Below are positions 1 to 5,909 of a stretch of DNA of 6,844 nucleotides, in pieces; position 1 is the stretch's first letter; the number at the start of each line of letters is the position of its first letter. The position numbers and the translations under genes are program-made. The notes below the pieces were generated by a model. That model did no database searches. It had not been told where the DNA came from and saw nothing but the letters and a program-made list of their open reading frames with translations. The DNA is from a bacterium (GTDB lineage: Bacteria; Vulcanimicrobiota; Xenobia; Xenobiales; Xenobiaceae): positions 1 to 6,844 of the forward strand of contig JAFSXO010000185.1 of assembly GCA_017444045.1 (NCBI GenBank), written 5' to 3'.

Positions 1-398
1 GTACCTTTACTTCCGTACCCGACATTTTAGTGGTCGACGACTCGCTTACCACCCGCACGCTGATGCGCGAGCTGCTGGAGAATGCCGGCTATCAGGTCAC
101 TGTTGCGGTTGACGGTCTGCAGGCCTGGGAATTTCTGCAGAAGGACAATTACGATCTGCTGGTATCCGATGTCGATATGCCGGGCATCACAGGCTTCGAC
201 CTTACCTTCAAGATCCGCTCCAGCCGCGAGCTGAAGACTCTGCCGGTAATTCTGGTCACCGGCAAAGAAAAGCAGGAAGATAAACGGCGAGGGCTTAACT
301 TAGGGGCTAGCGCTTATATACTCAAGAGCAAGTTTGATGAAGGGGTACTGTTGGAGACCGTGGAGAGTTTAATAGGAAAGGCAGTGCCAGGGGTATAG
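1..398 (+). CDS. cheA: C-terminal receiver domain of a response-regulator or hybrid CheA protein (5' partial)
   Basis: The frame is open to the left window edge (first full codon at base 3), so this is the 3' end of a longer gene. A GTG at base 30 lies inside the receiver's first beta strand and is unlikely to be the real start. The visible part is one complete receiver (REC) domain. The acidic pair is in the VVDDS stretch (bases 30-44). The phosphoacceptor Asp is at bases 168-170 in a SDVDMPG context, the switch Thr at 258-260 and the conserved Lys at 324-326. The DDSLTTRTL start and the AYILKSKFDE end resemble the receivers at the C-terminus of hybrid CheA kinases. The gene lies 3 nt before cheB, which supports a chemotaxis signalling role: the domain would take phosphate from a CheA histidine, as an output or a phosphate sink. 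The receiver call is sure. CheA is inferred from the motif style and the neighbour, because the kinase part is outside the window. A CheY-like protein with an N-terminal extension is the alternative. Confidence 0.8.
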   Translation, partial: TFTSVPDILVVDDSLTTRTLMRELLENAGYQVTVAVDGLQAWEFLQKDNYDLLVSDVDMPGITGFDLTFKIRSSRELKTLPVILVTGKEKQEDKRRGLNLGASAYILKSKFDEGVLLETVESLIGKAVPGV

Positions 399-401
399 CC
401 T

Positions 402-1559
402 ATGACAATGAAAACTCTTCTGATAATTGACACAGATACAGCCCGATGCCAGTGGCTGCGCGCTGGCTTAGAATCGCGCGGTTTCTTTATATTGGGCGTA
501 GCCGATTCCGTAGAATCCGCTATAAACAACATAACCCGCTGCCATCCCAACGTGGTTCTGGTCGCCCCCAGAGTCGCCAAGCTTTCGGGAATAAGCGTGA
601 CGCGCACGATTATGGAGAATTATCCGGTTCCCATCGTACTGCTGACCGATCAGAGGAATCTCAGCGTTTCAGGCGAGGTCAGCTGGAGCGGCGCTACGGG
701 ATCGTTTGTAACCCCAGTTCCCCCAGAGGACAGCCGCCATCAGGAGCAGATGGACGGACTGGCTCAGAAGCTAATCCTCATGAGCGAGGTGCGCGTAGTA
801 AAACGGCGCTCCAGCTCCAGCGCCGGCCCCCATTACGCCAGCGGGCGCAGGCATATCGCCGAGCAAAAGATGGTGCGCCTCAGCATAGTGCCCACCGGCA
901 GTCCGAACAGGCCCATTTCGCACAGCGCGGCCAAAAATACAGTGCCCAGAAAGCTATCCCCGCCAGTTCCGCTCAATCCTAAGTTCCCGCCGTCGCTAAT
1001 CGGCATTACCGCCTCCACTGGCGGTCCCGTAATCATACAGCGCATTCTGGCCACGCTTCCCGCGAACTACCCCATCCCCATTGTAGTTATCCAGCATTTA
1101 ACTAAGGGCTTTATCGACACGCTGGTCAAGTGGCTGGACAACTCGCTGAACTTAAAGGTAGTCGAGGCACACCACGGCGATGTGGCGCGGCCGGGCTTTG
1201 TGTATGTCGTAGCCGGCCAGATGCACGCTGTGCTCAGCGCTGGCCTAAAGATACAGCTCATCTCCCGCGATACCTATCCGGGGCACTGCCCTTCGGGGAC
1301 GGTGTTTCTCAACAGCATGGCGCACATGCTGGGCAGCCAGGCGCTGGGGATCGTTCTCACCGGCATGGGCAACGACGGCTCCGAGGGTCTGCTTTCCATC
1401 CGCGAGCGCGGCGGGCTGACCTATGCCCAAGAGGAATCGACCTGCACCATGCCCAGTATGCCCCACGAGGCTATCGCTATCGGGGCGGCCAGCTATATAC
1501 TGTCGCCGGAGAACATCGGCGGGCAGCTGTACAAGTTCTGCATGACGAAGAAGCCTTAA
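402..1559 (+). CDS. cheB: Chemotaxis protein-glutamate methylesterase CheB with a degenerate receiver domain
   Basis: CheB removes methyl groups from glutamates of chemoreceptors in the cytoplasm and can deamidate glutamines, which resets receptor sensitivity. The product is 385 residues. Residues about 4-128 are receiver-like, about 129-197 form a Ser/Pro/basic linker, and 198-385 are the methylesterase domain. The catalytic triad is present: Ser205 in ASTGGP, His232 in IQHLTKGF and Asp325 in TGMGNDG. The conserved MPHEAIAIGA stretch near the C-terminus is also there. The receiver is unusual. The acidic pair reads D10-T11, the phosphoacceptor position is Ala55 (bases 564-566), and the region of the conserved Lys reads FVTP (Thr104, 711-713). 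The switch Thr82 remains. The domain therefore should not be phosphorylated in the usual way. The ATG at 402 is preferred over 408 because AGGGG at 389-393 sits 8 nt upstream of it. The gene follows the receiver/CheA gene by 3 nt and is probably co-translated with it. The family call is very secure. Confidence 0.95.
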   Translation: MTMKTLLIIDTDTARCQWLRAGLESRGFFILGVADSVESAINNITRCHPNVVLVAPRVAKLSGISVTRTIMENYPVPIVLLTDQRNLSVSGEVSWSGATGSFVTPVPPEDSRHQEQMDGLAQKLILMSEVRVVKRRSSSSAGPHYASGRRHIAEQKMVRLSIVPTGSPNRPISHSAAKNTVPRKLSPPVPLNPKFPPSLIGITASTGGPVIIQRILATLPANYPIPIVVIQHLTKGFIDTLVKWLDNSLNLKVVEAHHGDVARPGFVYVVAGQMHAVLSAGLKIQLISRDTYPGHCPSGTVFLNSMAHMLGSQALGIVLTGMGNDGSEGLLSIRERGGLTYAQEESTCTMPSMPHEAIAIGAASYILSPENIGGQLYKFCMTKKP

Positions 1560-1586
1560 CCCTTACGCAGAAGAGCAGCTACGTAA

Positions 1587-1628
1587 AAGCGCTTCCCGCG
1601 GGCTTTTAACTGCCTGCAGGAAGCGCTT
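1587..1628. terminator. Long stem-loop between convergent genes, probable bidirectional terminator
   Basis: Arms 1587-1603 and 1612-1628 form a 17-bp stem. It contains one C-A mismatch and one G-T pair (a wobble on the + strand transcript), and its outer 10 bp (AAGCGCTTCC / GGAAGCGCTT) are perfect. The loop is 8 nt (TTTTAACT). The stem lies 27 nt after the cheB stop and 40 nt past the ahcY stop, as expected of a terminator shared by convergent genes. On the - strand the stem runs into a short T-run (GCTTTTACG). On the + strand the tail (GCTTTAGC) is poor in T. Termination is therefore clearer for ahcY than for cheB. Confidence 0.7.
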
Positions 1629-1668
1629 GCTTTAGCTAACTATTTAATTGCTCTGAAACAGCGCTGCA

Positions 1669-2961
1669 TTAATAGCGGTAGTGCTCAGGCTTGAAAGGGC
1701 CGTCGACCGGCACACCCAGATAGGCCGCCTGCTCCGGGGTCAGCTTGGTCAGATGCACGCCCAGCTTGGCCAAATGCAGCTGAGCGACTTCTTCGTCCAG
1801 CTTCTTGGGCAAGAAATAGACCCCAATCTTGTAATTCTCGGGATGGTTCCACATCTCGATCTGGGCGATAACCTGGTTGCTGAACGAGCAGGACATCACG
1901 AAGGAAGGATGTCCGGTGGCGCAGCCCAGGTTTACCAGACGGCCGCGGGCCAGGACGATGATCGCCCTGCCGTTGGGCAGATGGAACAGGTCGACCTGGG
2001 GCTTGATGGGCTCCTCGGTCACGCCGGGGGTGTTCTCCAGCCAGCGCATATCGATCTCGCAGTCGAAGTGGCCGATATTGCAGAGAATAGCCTTGTCCTT
2101 CATGGCCATCATGTGCTCGCCGCGGACTACGTCCTTGCAGCCGGTAGTGGTCACGAAGATATCACCGATAGGCGCGGCGTCTTCCATGGTAACGACTTCG
2201 TAGCCTTCCATAGCCGCCTGCAGGGCGCAGATGGGATCGATCTCGGTGATCAGCACGCGGGCGCCAAAGCCGCGCATACTCTGGGCGCAGCCCTTGCCCA
2301 CATCGCCAAAGCCGTTGACGACCACGATCTTGCCGGCCACCATAATGTCGGTACCGCGCTTAATGCCGTCGGCCAGGGACTCGCGGCAGCCGTAGAGATT
2401 GTCAAATTTAGATTTAGTAACAGAGTCGTTGACATTGATCGCCGGCATAAGCAGCGTGCCATTCTCAAAGCGCTTATACAGGTTGTGCACGCCGGTAGTA
2501 GTCTCCTCGCTTACGCCGCGGATGCCCTTGCACATCTCGGGATAGGAATCGTGCACGATATTGGTCAGATCGCCGCCGTCGTCGAGCAGCATGTTGGGAG
2601 CCAGACCGCCGTCAAACTCTAAGGTGCGCTCAATGCACCATCTGTACTCATCTTCGGTCTCACCCTTCCAGGCGAACACGGGCACACCAGTGGCCGCAAT
2701 GGCGGCAGCCGCGTGATCCTGGGTGCTGTAAATATTGCATGACGACCAGCGCACATCGGCGCCGAGGTGTTTCAAGGTCTCAATCAAAACGGCGGTTTGG
2801 ATAGTCATGTGCAAACAGCCGGCAATGCGCGCCCCCTTCAGAGGCTGGCTGGCTCCATACTTTTCCCGCAGAGCCATAAGCCCAGGCATTTCCTGTTCGG
2901 CCAGCGCGATCTCTTTGCGCCCCCATTCTGCCAATCCGATATCTTTAACCTTGTAATCCAC
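1669..2961 (-). CDS. ahcY: Adenosylhomocysteinase (S-adenosyl-L-homocysteine hydrolase)
   Basis: This enzyme reversibly splits S-adenosylhomocysteine into homocysteine and adenosine using tightly bound NAD. It relieves product inhibition of methyltransferases and feeds the methionine cycle in the cytoplasm. The 430-residue product shows the family landmarks in order: KDIGLAEWGRKEI at the N-terminus, AGCLHMTIQTAVLIETL, WSSCNIYSTQDHAAAA, SVTKSKFDNLYGCRESL (with the Lys, Asp-Asn and Cys of the active site), the NAD-binding NGFGDVGKGCA loop, and the conserved end GPFKPEHYRY. The GTG at 2959-2961 is chosen as start because a strong AAGGAGGA site lies 7 nt upstream and known homologues begin near this MDYKV position. 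An in-frame GTG at 3015 would add 18 residues that do not look like the family. The length fits the bacterial forms of about 430 residues. It is the last gene of the leftward group, 155 nt after the nif3-like gene, so it may have its own promoter. The assignment is very secure. Confidence 0.98.
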   Translation of the reverse strand: MDYKVKDIGLAEWGRKEIALAEQEMPGLMALREKYGASQPLKGARIAGCLHMTIQTAVLIETLKHLGADVRWSSCNIYSTQDHAAAAIAATGVPVFAWKGETEDEYRWCIERTLEFDGGLAPNMLLDDGGDLTNIVHDSYPEMCKGIRGVSEETTTGVHNLYKRFENGTLLMPAINVNDSVTKSKFDNLYGCRESLADGIKRGTDIMVAGKIVVVNGFGDVGKGCAQSMRGFGARVLITEIDPICALQAAMEGYEVVTMEDAAPIGDIFVTTTGCKDVVRGEHMMAMKDKAILCNIGHFDCEIDMRWLENTPGVTEEPIKPQVDLFHLPNGRAIIVLARGRLVNLGCATGHPSFVMSCSFSNQVIAQIEMWNHPENYKIGVYFLPKKLDEEVAQLHLAKLGVHLTKLTPEQAAYLGVPVDGPFKPEHYRY

Positions 2962-2968
2962 GTTAAAA

Positions 2969-2976
2969 TCCTCCTT
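2969..2976 (-). promoter_or_regulatory. Ribosome binding site that fixes the ahcY GTG start
   Basis: On the - strand AAGGAGGA, a near-perfect match to the 16S rRNA tail, lies 7 nt (TTTTAAC) before the GTG at 2961. It is the strongest Shine-Dalgarno site I see in the window. It rules out the upstream in-frame GTG at 3015, which would place this site inside the coding region. Confidence 0.88.
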
Positions 2977-2982
2977 GCCGTC

Positions 2983-3111
2983 GTCGCTGACGCGACTCAG
3001 GTGTATAAAACACACAACGCCAGCAGGCCTAACCTGCTGACATTGCCTACAGACACACTAAAACGAACTTGCTTTCCACAGCAGCGCCTAAGAACCTGCC
3101 CCAGCTGTAGG
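2983..3111 (-). promoter_or_regulatory. ahcY 5' leader with three short hairpins, function unknown
   Basis: The 155-nt gap between the nif3-like stop and ahcY contains three inverted repeats. CCACAGC (3076-3082) pairs with GCTGTAGG (3104-3111) with one bulged base. CAGCAGG (3021-3027) pairs perfectly with CCTGCTG (3033-3039) over a 5-nt loop. GTCGC (2983-2987) pairs with GCGAC (2992-2996) over a 4-nt loop, 6 nt upstream of the ribosome binding site. In addition, TATACA on the - strand (3007-3002) could be a -10 box, but I find no convincing -35 at normal spacing. The hairpins are visible; any regulatory role is inference. I could not match the conserved core of the SAH riboswitch that precedes ahcY in some bacteria. 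Confidence 0.35.
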
Positions 3112-3116
3112 AACCT

Positions 3117-3854
3117 TTAGAAGCCGGTTGGGCAGTCGTAGAACTGCGTTTCTACGCCGAAGGCCTCGGCAAGCAGGGGCATCAGCGCCTGCACACCAAA
3201 CACCTCGGTACGGTAATGGCCGCCCAACGCCACGTTCATCCCCAGCTCTTTGGCTAAATGATACATAGGGTGGTTTCCCTCTCCGGTCAGATAGAGATCC
3301 ATGTGAGCAGAAGCGGCCTGCTCCAGCATTTTGGTACCACCGCTGCCGCTGCAGACGCAGATGCGCGTCACCTGATCGGGGCCAAAGAACAGCCGGCGCA
3401 CATCATCGCCGACCAGCTGGGCAAACTTTTCGGCCACGCTTTCGGCGGAAACGGGCTCGGCCAGCTCGGCATACCAGCCGACATCGCCGAACTCCCCGCT
3501 GATCTCATAGCCGAGCTTCTGCAAAATCTGGGCGTTATTGCCCACCTGCGGATGCCGGTCTAAGGGCAGATGAGAAGCATATAGATTAATATTGCGCCTC
3601 ATAAGCGCGCCGATGCGGCGTTTTTCCCGCCCCACTACGCGCTCTACCGAGGGCCACCACAGCCCGTGGTGGGTGACTATCATCTGGCAGTCGCTCAGAG
3701 CCTCAAAGGCCTCCAGGCAGGGATCGACCGCAAAGCCTATCTTCTGCACCTCGTCGGCGCCTTCGACCTGCAGGCCGTTAGAGGTATAATCCTTAAACTC
3801 AGAGATGCGCAGCAAATCGTTCAGATAGCGCACTATTTGTCCAGTCTCAGCCAT
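3117..3854 (-). CDS. Nif3/YbgI-like dinuclear metal-centre protein
   Basis: The 245-residue product belongs to the NIF3 (DUF34, YbgI/YqfO) family, which is often labelled 'GTP cyclohydrolase 1 type 2' although its true function is unsettled. Family motifs are clear: NGLQVEG at 26-32, VTHHGLWW at 60-67, HLPLDRHPQVGNN at 95-107, LTGE at 189-192 and GGHYRTEVFGV at 211-221. Expected metal ligands are His62 or His63, His95, Asp99, His213 and Glu217, all present. Length and motif layout match the short E. coli YbgI type (about 247 residues), without the extra middle domain of the longer Firmicute YqfO type. The ATG at 3854 is supported by AAGGA 7 nt upstream. The gene starts 19 nt after the fchA stop and is probably co-transcribed with it. 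Enzymatic activity on GTP should not be assumed. The family call is secure; the cellular role is not known. Confidence 0.92.
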   Translation of the reverse strand: MAETGQIVRYLNDLLRISEFKDYTSNGLQVEGADEVQKIGFAVDPCLEAFEALSDCQMIVTHHGLWWPSVERVVGREKRRIGALMRRNINLYASHLPLDRHPQVGNNAQILQKLGYEISGEFGDVGWYAELAEPVSAESVAEKFAQLVGDDVRRLFFGPDQVTRICVCSGSGGTKMLEQAASAHMDLYLTGEGNHPMYHLAKELGMNVALGGHYRTEVFGVQALMPLLAEAFGVETQFYDCPTGF

Positions 3855-3873
3855 AATACAATCCTTTGTCTAA

Positions 3874-4515
3874 CTATTTCACTCTATCCGCGCATGCCGC
3901 CAAGATCTTAGCGGCCAAAGCTTCTGTCTGCTCCGCGCAGACCAGGGCGCTCTGCTTTTGGGCGGCAAAGCACTCGCGGCTGCCGCAGTTCTGCTTTACA
4001 TTCAGAAGTACGCCGCGCACTCCCTGAAGCACGAGCTGCACCCCGCTCTGCACATCGCTGATATTGGCTTTTTTGCAGCAGCCAGCCAACTCCTCAGCCC
4101 GGTGCAGAATCTGCAGCATCATCTCCGCTGCCTGCAGGGGGCCTTCGATAGCGCCGCGCAGCGCCTTTTCGACAGCCGCCGAGCGCACCTCCGGCTCTTC
4201 CTTGGGCAGACGCTGCGCCTCTACGACCTTACCGTACAGCGCTCCGTCCCGAGCTGCCCAATCGGCCAGCTCATCGGCCTGGGCCGCCAGCTCAGAACCC
4301 ACATTATCTAATTCTTCAGCAGAAAACGCACAGCCGGCCAGCTTGCCCTGGCGCACCCCGGCAGCGCTGATGCGCGCGGCCATCGCCAGCAGACACGTTC
4401 CCATAGCGGCGCCTAACAGCACCGCGCTTCCCCCGCCCCAATCAGGGCGATCTGATGATAACGCCGACAGCACCTCGCCGACCGTCAGCTCGCTAATTCC
4501 AGTATTGTTATTCAC
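3874..4515 (-). CDS. fchA: Formiminotetrahydrofolate cyclodeaminase / methenyl-THF cyclohydrolase family protein (stand-alone FTCD_C)
   Basis: The 213-residue product is a stand-alone FTCD_C-family protein, equivalent to the C-terminal half of the animal formiminotransferase-cyclodeaminase. Family marks are the Gly-rich turn GGGS at 27-30 followed by a helix of small residues, an Asp at 90 before Tyr94, the RLPK stretch at 102-105, NISDV at 151-155, and NVKQN at 172-176. The structure should be all helical and cytoplasmic. Relatives either deaminate 5-formimino-THF to 5,10-methenyl-THF or hydrolyse methenyl-THF to 10-formyl-THF, and sequence reading alone does not separate the two. Being next to hutI and ftcD favours the deaminase step. 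The start is a GTG at 4515, 9 nt after the hutI stop. Its ribosome site is weak (TAGGT, partly made of the hutI stop codon), so translation may be coupled to hutI. The C-terminus is Cys- and Ala-rich. Confidence 0.88.
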   Translation of the reverse strand: MNNNTGISELTVGEVLSALSSDRPDWGGGSAVLLGAAMGTCLLAMAARISAAGVRQGKLAGCAFSAEELDNVGSELAAQADELADWAARDGALYGKVVEAQRLPKEEPEVRSAAVEKALRGAIEGPLQAAEMMLQILHRAEELAGCCKKANISDVQSGVQLVLQGVRGVLLNVKQNCGSRECFAAQKQSALVCAEQTEALAAKILAACADRVK

Positions 4516-4524
4516 TGCTTAAAC

Positions 4525-5784
4525 CTACAAATCTGCAAAATTTACTCTGCGTCCTAGTTTATACACGCTACGCACCAAATTCATGCCGAACCGGTACGGC
4601 CACTCGCGATAATCGGAAACGTCTAAGAGCAGGAAGTCGGCCTGCTTGCCGATCTCCAGACTGCCCACGCGATCGGCCATATCCAGAGCATGGGCGCTGT
4701 TGACCGTAGCGGCGATGAGCGCCTCGGCAGGGCTGAAGCGCATGTGCAAGACCGCCAGCGACATGGCCATGGCCATGGAGAATGACATGGTTGAGCCGGC
4801 ATTAAAGTCGGTGCCCAGGGCCACGCACAGTCCGGCATCGATCATATGCCTTCCCGGAGCATAGCGATCGCTGCCCAGGAAAAACGAAGTTGTAGGCATA
4901 AGCGTGCATACGGCACTGGTGCGCAGAAGCTCAGGGATGTCATCGTCGGCGAGGGCCATCAGATGATCGACAGAGTACGCCCCCATTTTGGCCAGGTCCA
5001 CCGCACTGCCCAGGTGGGCAAATTCCTCGGCATGAACGCGCAGCTTAAAGCCCCAAGCCAATGCCGCATCCAGATATTTGCAGGCCATATCCAGCTCGAA
5101 TACGCCCTTCTCGCAGAAGATATCGACCCATTCGGCCAGGCCGTCTACCTTAATGACAGGCAACAGCTTTTCCACCAGCATCGGCAGATATAATTCTGGA
5201 TGCCCGGCATATTCCGGCGGCACAGCATGGGCACCCAAGAACGTTACAGCCAGGTCTAAGGGCAGCTCCGCGCCCAGCTCCTTCAGAATGCGCAGCTCGC
5301 GCAGCTCTTCGTCGAAGTTCAGGCCATAGCCGGATTTAGCTTCGAGCGATGTTGTGCCATGCGCCAATGCGCTGCATAAATTTCGCTTGGTCAGCTCCTT
5401 GAGATAGGCGGTATCGGCCTGGCGCGTAGCTTTAACTGTACTGTTTATACCGCCTCCGGCGGCATGGATCTGCTCATAGCTGGCCCCGTTGGCGCGCATA
5501 GCGAACTCTTCAACCCGCGAGCCCGCAAAAATAGGATGCGTGTGGCAGTCAATCAGCCCCGGAACGATGCAGCTGTCGGGGAACTCCTCCAGCGGGCCTT
5601 CCCATTCCTTCAGAAGCTCATCGGCAGGGCCGACCGCCGCGATCCTTCCGCCGCGCACCGCCAAAGCGCCATCGGAGATAGCGCCTACCTCTGACATCAT
5701 CCTACCCTTGCGCTGCTGTCCTCCGGGAGCGCACGTTACCACCTGACCAGCGCGAAATATTCCGTCAGCAGTATTCATAAGCAT
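4525..5784 (-). CDS. hutI: Imidazolonepropionase (histidine degradation)
   Basis: HutI hydrolyses 4-imidazolone-5-propanoate to N-formimino-L-glutamate, the third step of histidine degradation. It is a metal-dependent amidohydrolase of the cytoplasm. The 419-residue length is normal for the family. The N-terminal beta part carries ALAVRGGRIAAVGP at about 40-53, then VPGLIDCHTHPIFAG with metal ligands His81 and His83. Further signature residues are KSGYGL at 150-155, GAHAVP at 184-189, HAEEF at 251-255 (metal His251, catalytic-region Glu254), DHL at 273-275 (His274), and GTDFN at 324-328 with metal Asp326. The ATG at 5784 has AAGGA 5 nt upstream. The ATG two codons later would have 11 nt spacing, so either is possible. 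The product of HutI is the substrate of the upstream gene product FtcD, so the genes form a pathway unit. A Met-rich stretch (MSFSMAMAMS) follows the metal Asp and replaces the more usual Pro-containing loop. Confidence 0.97.
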   Translation of the reverse strand: MLMNTADGIFRAGQVVTCAPGGQQRKGRMMSEVGAISDGALAVRGGRIAAVGPADELLKEWEGPLEEFPDSCIVPGLIDCHTHPIFAGSRVEEFAMRANGASYEQIHAAGGGINSTVKATRQADTAYLKELTKRNLCSALAHGTTSLEAKSGYGLNFDEELRELRILKELGAELPLDLAVTFLGAHAVPPEYAGHPELYLPMLVEKLLPVIKVDGLAEWVDIFCEKGVFELDMACKYLDAALAWGFKLRVHAEEFAHLGSAVDLAKMGAYSVDHLMALADDDIPELLRTSAVCTLMPTTSFFLGSDRYAPGRHMIDAGLCVALGTDFNAGSTMSFSMAMAMSLAVLHMRFSPAEALIAATVNSAHALDMADRVGSLEIGKQADFLLLDVSDYREWPYRFGMNLVRSVYKLGRRVNFADL

Positions 5785-5821
5785 CGCTATCCTTGGCTAC
5801 AAAAATATTGGCTAAAGCAAA

Positions 5822-5845
5822 TGATTGTTTTTCTCTAAACAATCA
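5822..5845. repeat. Perfect 9-bp inverted repeat upstream of hutI
   Basis: TGATTGTTT (5822-5830) and AAACAATCA (5837-5845) are exact reverse complements around a 6-nt centre. They sit in the 125-nt gap between ftcD and hutI, 37 nt before the hutI start, in a locally AT-rich patch. The repeat could be a protein-binding operator or a weak RNA hairpin. On the - strand it is followed by TTTGCTTT, a poor terminator tail. I see no clear promoter with both boxes here. The repeat is plain in the sequence; its role is a guess. Confidence 0.45.
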
Positions 5846-5909
5846 GCATAACCTGCCCTAGACAAAGCTCGACCACACAGCGGCAGCTTCCAGACCCAGC
5901 CTGCACGCC

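Noticed and set aside
446..982. 178-residue + strand frame overlapping cheB
   Set aside because: It is Arg-, Ser- and Gln-rich with no recognisable domain. It overlaps cheB in another frame, and cheB is continuous and recognisable on both sides of it.
402..1559. cheB as a pseudogene because of its degenerate receiver
   Set aside because: The frame is intact through all 385 codons, the esterase triad and surrounding motifs are preserved, and it has a plausible ribosome site. This points to a functional, altered protein.
1681..2622. 313-residue open frame on the + strand opposite ahcY
   Set aside because: It lies entirely antisense to an unmistakable ahcY. Its protein is rich in His, Ala, Gly and Asp as expected of a shadow frame, and it shows no family motif.
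2962..3015. Longer ahcY starting at the GTG at 3015
   Set aside because: The extra 18 residues do not resemble the family N-terminus, and the strong ribosome binding site would fall inside the coding sequence.
3062..3100. SAH riboswitch before ahcY
   Set aside because: Only a short GCGCTGC-like stretch recalls the known core on the - strand. The adjoining conserved bases and the pairing partner region are not recognisable, so I do not call it.
4765..4787. Short tandem repeat of GGCCAT in hutI
   Set aside because: It only reflects the Met-Ala-Met-Ala codons of the Met-rich stretch. It is too short to be a repeat element.
5802..5842. Promoter for hutI (TTGTTT as -35 with TATTTT as -10)
   Set aside because: The spacing between the boxes is far too long. 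At the proper spacing the -10 would be TGCTTT, which is too weak to support a call.
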